Origin: Tannerella sp.
GTDB lineage: Bacteria; Bacteroidota; Bacteroidia; Bacteroidales; Tannerellaceae
Length of the DNA: 7,993 nt
Reading direction: 5' to 3'
Assembly (NCBI GenBank): GCA_031262895.1
Contig: JAISGW010000013.1
Coordinates: forward strand, 1 to 7,993
The first letter of the stretch is position 1. Every line of letters begins with the position of its first letter. The position numbers were made by a program, and so were the translations under genes. Shown piece by piece: positions 5,632-7,993 of the stretch. The notes under the pieces were generated by a model. The model was not told the origin of the DNA. It saw nothing but the letters and a program-made list of their open reading frames with translations, and did no database searches.

Positions 5632-6468
5632 GTGAAAATCCTCGCCCTCCTTATGCTGGGCTTCCTCTTTTCTTTTGCTGCTTCCTCCTTGTCCGCCCAG
5701 GGGAAGGCTGGGGCGCCGACTTGGAAACTGCCTTTCGTCAAAGGCGAAAAGGTAGAGTATGACGTCTATTTCAAATGGGGTTTGCTCATGTCGCGCGCGG
5801 GGAAAGCCCTATTTACCTTGGACAGTCGGCAATATGACGGACAGTCCGCTTGGCGATACCGGCTGTTATTTCATACTACTGGTTTGATAGACAAATTCTT
5901 CTCCATGAAAGATACCCTCAGCACCTTCTTTTCGCCGGAAGGACACATCCTCTTCAGTTCGCGCAATGCTGACGAAGGCGGATATTATCTGGTCGATGAA
6001 ATCAGTTTTTCTCCTTCCGGGGAAGAGACGCTGTCACACAGCCTCCGCTATACCCGCACGGATACCCGAATTGACACGCTTCTCCGTTCCGGCCGTTGTA
6101 CTTTCGACATGCTCGGTTCAGTGATGTACCTCCGCTCTATCGACTGGGAACATCTTGTACCCGGTCGGGAGTTCCCTCTTGAAGTCGTCATCGGCCGTGA
6201 TGTGGTCAATGTCCGTTTCCGCTATGAGGGGCAGGCCATTGTAGCTCCTTCTGAAAAACTTAAATACCGTACCCGCCGCTTTACGATAGATGTTTACGAC
6301 CCGGCATTTACCCAAAGCAAGGCTGCTGCTGAAGTCTGGATAGGCGACGATGCCAACCATCTCCCTATCCGTGTCCGCGCCAAACTTAAGATAGGAGCCG
6401 CTGAGGTCTACTATCGTTCTTCAGAGAACTTGGCTCACCCCCTTGATTGCCGCGTGGAAATCCCTTGA
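5632..6468 (+). CDS. Exported DUF3108 domain protein
   Basis: A 278-residue predicted periplasmic or surface protein. It begins with a classic signal peptide (K2, hydrophobic 3-17, probable cleavage S-L-S-A before Q23). The body, starting with G-E-K-V-E-Y-D-V-Y-F-K-W-G, is the beta-rich DUF3108 fold, whose molecular role is not established. Start choice: GTG 5632 places the signal peptide correctly and follows the upstream stop by 13 bases. In-frame ATG 5560 (or GTG 5548) would overlap the lipoprotein gene by 59-71 bases and add about 24-28 residues before the signal peptide, which is less likely but not excluded. No promoter box is visible between the two genes, so it is probably cotranscribed with the Ig-like lipoprotein. 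No clear terminator follows. Confidence 0.8.
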   Translation: MKILALLMLGFLFSFAASSLSAQGKAGAPTWKLPFVKGEKVEYDVYFKWGLLMSRAGKALFTLDSRQYDGQSAWRYRLLFHTTGLIDKFFSMKDTLSTFFSPEGHILFSSRNADEGGYYLVDEISFSPSGEETLSHSLRYTRTDTRIDTLLRSGRCTFDMLGSVMYLRSIDWEHLVPGREFPLEVVIGRDVVNVRFRYEGQAIVAPSEKLKYRTRRFTIDVYDPAFTQSKAAAEVWIGDDANHLPIRVRAKLKIGAAEVYYRSSENLAHPLDCRVEIP

Positions 6469-6503
6469 AGGTGTTTCCGGTGATTAAACTTTTTAGGTAG
6501 GAA

Positions 6504-6537
6504 TTTGTCTTTTGTGCTCCAAAAGTATGTACATTTG
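6504..6537 (+). promoter_or_regulatory. Promoter of rubrerythrin
   Basis: TACATTTG at 6530-6537 is a perfect -7 box, with TTTG at 6504-6507 as a candidate -33 element 22 bases upstream. The start near 6541 leaves a leader of about 45 bases that is A/T-rich just before the ATG. The leader carries two copies of CCGCGC (6540-6545 and 6557-6562). Confidence 0.6.
6520..6537. repeat. Dyad of back-to-back -7 boxes at the rubrerythrin promoter
   Basis: CAAAAGTA (6520-6527) and TACATTTG (6530-6537) are inverted copies matching at seven of eight positions across a two-base centre. The left arm read on the minus strand is TACTTTTG, itself a perfect -7 box, with TTTG (minus strand, 6548-6545) 17 bases upstream. 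The dyad may be an operator or a bidirectional promoter. Confidence 0.55.
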
Positions 6538-6585
6538 TCCCGCGCAAAAACCATAACCGCGCTTGAATTTTTAAAAAACAATCTT

Positions 6586-7164
6586 ATGGAAAAAAGCATT
6601 AAAGGAACACGCACGGAGCAGAACCTGCTGAAAGCCTTCGCCGGGGAATCCCAGGCAAGGAGCCGTTACACCTTCTTCGCCTCAAAGGCGCGCAAGGAAG
6701 GTTACGAACAAATAGGAGGCGTATTCGCCGAAACCGCCGAACAGGAAAAGGAACACGCCGAACGCTTTTTCAAATTCCTCGAAGGAGGTGCTGTGGAAAT
6801 CACTGCCAGCTATCCGGCCGGCGTTATCGGAAACACCCGTGAGAACTTGGCCGCTGCTGCTGCCGGTGAATACGAGGAATGGAACGAACTCTATCCTACT
6901 TGGGCGGGCATCGCCGACGAAGAGGGCTTCAAGGAGATAGCCGTGGCTTTCCGCATGATAGCCAAGGTGGAAGTGGAGCACGAAAAGCGTTACCGCAAAC
7001 TGCTTGACAATATGGAAAAGGGCCAAGTGTTTGAGAAGCCGGAGGAAATCTACTGGCAATGCCGCAATTGCGGCTTCGTCATCAAGGCCAAGGCCGCCCC
7101 GAAGGTATGCCCCGCCTGTCTGCATCCGCAAGCTTTCTTCGAGCCGATGAAGCAGAACTATTGA
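6586..7164 (+). CDS. rbr: Rubrerythrin
   Basis: A cytoplasmic non-haem iron protein that reduces hydrogen peroxide in anaerobes, protecting them during oxygen exposure. The 192-residue product has the ferritin-like diiron domain (about 1-145) with all expected ligands visible: E21, E54 and H57 (E-K-E-H), E95 and E98 (E-Y-E-E), E129 and H132 (E-V-E-H). The C-terminal rubredoxin-like domain has C159-R-N-C162 and C175-P-A-C178, which hold one iron and pass electrons to the diiron site. The protein is complete and intact. ATG 6586 matches the family N-terminus; an upstream in-frame start at 6505 would precede the promoter and is rejected. It has its own promoter and a strong terminator, so it is probably a single-gene unit. 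Oxidative-stress control is likely from family knowledge, but no OxyR or PerR site was identified. Confidence 0.97.
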   Translation: MEKSIKGTRTEQNLLKAFAGESQARSRYTFFASKARKEGYEQIGGVFAETAEQEKEHAERFFKFLEGGAVEITASYPAGVIGNTRENLAAAAAGEYEEWNELYPTWAGIADEEGFKEIAVAFRMIAKVEVEHEKRYRKLLDNMEKGQVFEKPEEIYWQCRNCGFVIKAKAAPKVCPACLHPQAFFEPMKQNY

Positions 7165-7222
7165 TGCCGGTTGCCAGAAAAGAAGTTTTATGTTTATTCG
7201 ACTACTTAGGTAGCCATGTTGT

Positions 7223-7254
7223 ACTTCCTCCTTGTGAAAGGGGGAAGTTTTTTT
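7223..7254 (+). terminator. Strong intrinsic terminator after rubrerythrin
   Basis: An 11-pair stem (7223-7233 with 7238-7248, one T-G pair) closes a GTGA loop and is followed by T through 7254. It lies 58 bases after the rubrerythrin stop and before the convergent recO stop. On the minus strand the hairpin has no T-run after it, so it looks one-directional. The rest of 7165-7263 holds nothing else I can support. Confidence 0.9.
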
Positions 7255-7263
7255 ATCTCTGCT

Positions 7264-7989
7264 TCAAGAAAAGAGGGCTTGCAGGACAGGCAGTGACTTG
7301 AGCGGGAAGAAGCCCGGAACATGCAGGCCGTAGTAGTCGAGTATCTGTTCAAGGATGGCCCGACGTTCGGCTTGCGAAAAAGTGTAGAGTGCCATGTTGG
7401 CATAGTTGATGCGCGAGAGGGCTGCAAAGAAACGACTTTCCCTGCGGTCAAGGAAATGGGCATGCAGGGGCGGGGTGGGGGTAAATATCCCGTTTCTCAG
7501 GTCGAAAAAGCAGCCTTTGGCATAAGTGCCCAAGTCGGGCGCGATGCCGAGAAAACGCGGAAGGGCGAGGAGGAAGGCCAAGTGGAAATTGGCCGTTCCC
7601 TTAGCCGCTTCTTCGAGGCAGAGCACGGATTGCGCAAGGAAATGGAAAAGTGGAGGATCGGGCGTAGGAAGCCGGAGTGTGCGGAAAAGGACTTCGGACA
7701 GGAACAGGGCAAGGGCATTCTTTATGGGATCGGATGGAATGCCCGTCAAAGGTGGTGAAGGCTTGGCTTCGCGTACGCGTTGCACTTCCCGCTTGGGTTG
7801 GTGATATACCTCCATGTCAAGTAAGGCAAGGGGCATAAAGAGGGCGCGAGAGACGGAACTTTTCTTCCCTCGTCCGCGCGGAGCCAGATAAGCGACCCTT
7901 CCGTATTGTTCGGTATAGATATGGACGATGCTGTAAACGTCGCTATAAGGAATGGCGTGGAGTACGATGCCGCGCGTTTTGCCAAGCAT
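7264..7989 (-). CDS. recO: DNA repair protein RecO
   Basis: RecO works with RecR (and RecF) to load RecA on SSB-coated single-stranded DNA in gap repair and recombination. The 241-residue product has the N-terminal OB fold (about 1-80) starting M-L-G-K-T-R-G-I-V-L-H and including Y-G-R-V-A-Y-L-A-P-R-G-R-G-K-K, a basic DNA-binding stretch. A helical C-terminal domain follows, ending in K-S-L-P-V-L-Q-A-L-F-S, much like Bacteroides RecO. No zinc-binding CxxC pairs are present, unlike the Deinococcus protein. The gene is complete: the ATG is at 7989-7987, four bases from the right edge, so its promoter is outside the window. It converges on rubrerythrin. Confidence 0.93.
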   Translation of the reverse strand: MLGKTRGIVLHAIPYSDVYSIVHIYTEQYGRVAYLAPRGRGKKSSVSRALFMPLALLDMEVYHQPKREVQRVREAKPSPPLTGIPSDPIKNALALFLSEVLFRTLRLPTPDPPLFHFLAQSVLCLEEAAKGTANFHLAFLLALPRFLGIAPDLGTYAKGCFFDLRNGIFTPTPPLHAHFLDRRESRFFAALSRINYANMALYTFSQAERRAILEQILDYYGLHVPGFFPLKSLPVLQALFS

Positions 7990-7993
7990 AAAG

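Noticed and set aside
6505..6585. Upstream extension of rubrerythrin
   Set aside because: It runs through the promoter region, and the family N-terminus (M-E-K-S-I-K-G-T) begins at 6586.

Overview
The window looks like a stretch of ordinary chromosome from a member of the Bacteroidota, most likely order Bacteroidales. The grounds are repeated TAnnTTTG promoter boxes (the Bacteroides -7 element), a lack of clear Shine-Dalgarno sequences, a UpxY-type NusG paralogue, and lipoproteins and a RecO of recognisably Bacteroides style. Base composition looks somewhat above half G+C by eye, which is higher than classical Bacteroides. I saw no transposase, phage gene, CRISPR array, toxin-antitoxin pair or other mobile or defence module. 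The genome is densely packed and no gene-free gap exceeds about 120 bases.

Layout from left to right: (1) 73-972 (+), a single-domain glutamate formimidoyltransferase (ftcD), which overlaps tail to tail with (2) 962-1816 (-), a lipoprotein of unknown function. (3) A 72-base divergent control region (1817-1888) with facing -7 boxes in an inverted repeat separates that lipoprotein from (4) 1889-2386 (+), an orphan UpxY/NusG-like antiterminator. (5) 2441-3199 (+) is a YdfG-like short-chain dehydrogenase with its own -7 box. (6) A consensus promoter then drives tRNA-Glu(UUC) (3280-3351) and, 35 bases later, rpsT (3387-3641), closed by an intrinsic terminator. (7) The next -7 box begins two bases after that terminator's T-run and only five bases separate it from the start codon of a 637-residue Ig-like surface or periplasmic lipoprotein (3705-5618), which is followed by an exported DUF3108 protein (5632-6468). 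(8) Rubrerythrin (6586-7164) has its own promoter, embedded in a dyad, and a strong terminator. (9) 7264-7989 (-) is recO, complete, reading in from the right edge.

The genes do not form one pathway. They mix housekeeping functions (tRNA-Glu, S20, RecO), one step of histidine degradation (FtcD), peroxide defence (rubrerythrin), envelope lipoproteins and one redox enzyme. The most interesting points are regulatory: the orphan UpxY paralogue without UpxZ or capsule genes, the -7 boxes built into dyads, the terminator abutting an apparently near-leaderless promoter, and the tRNA-rpsT cotranscript. I found no convincing new multi-gene system.
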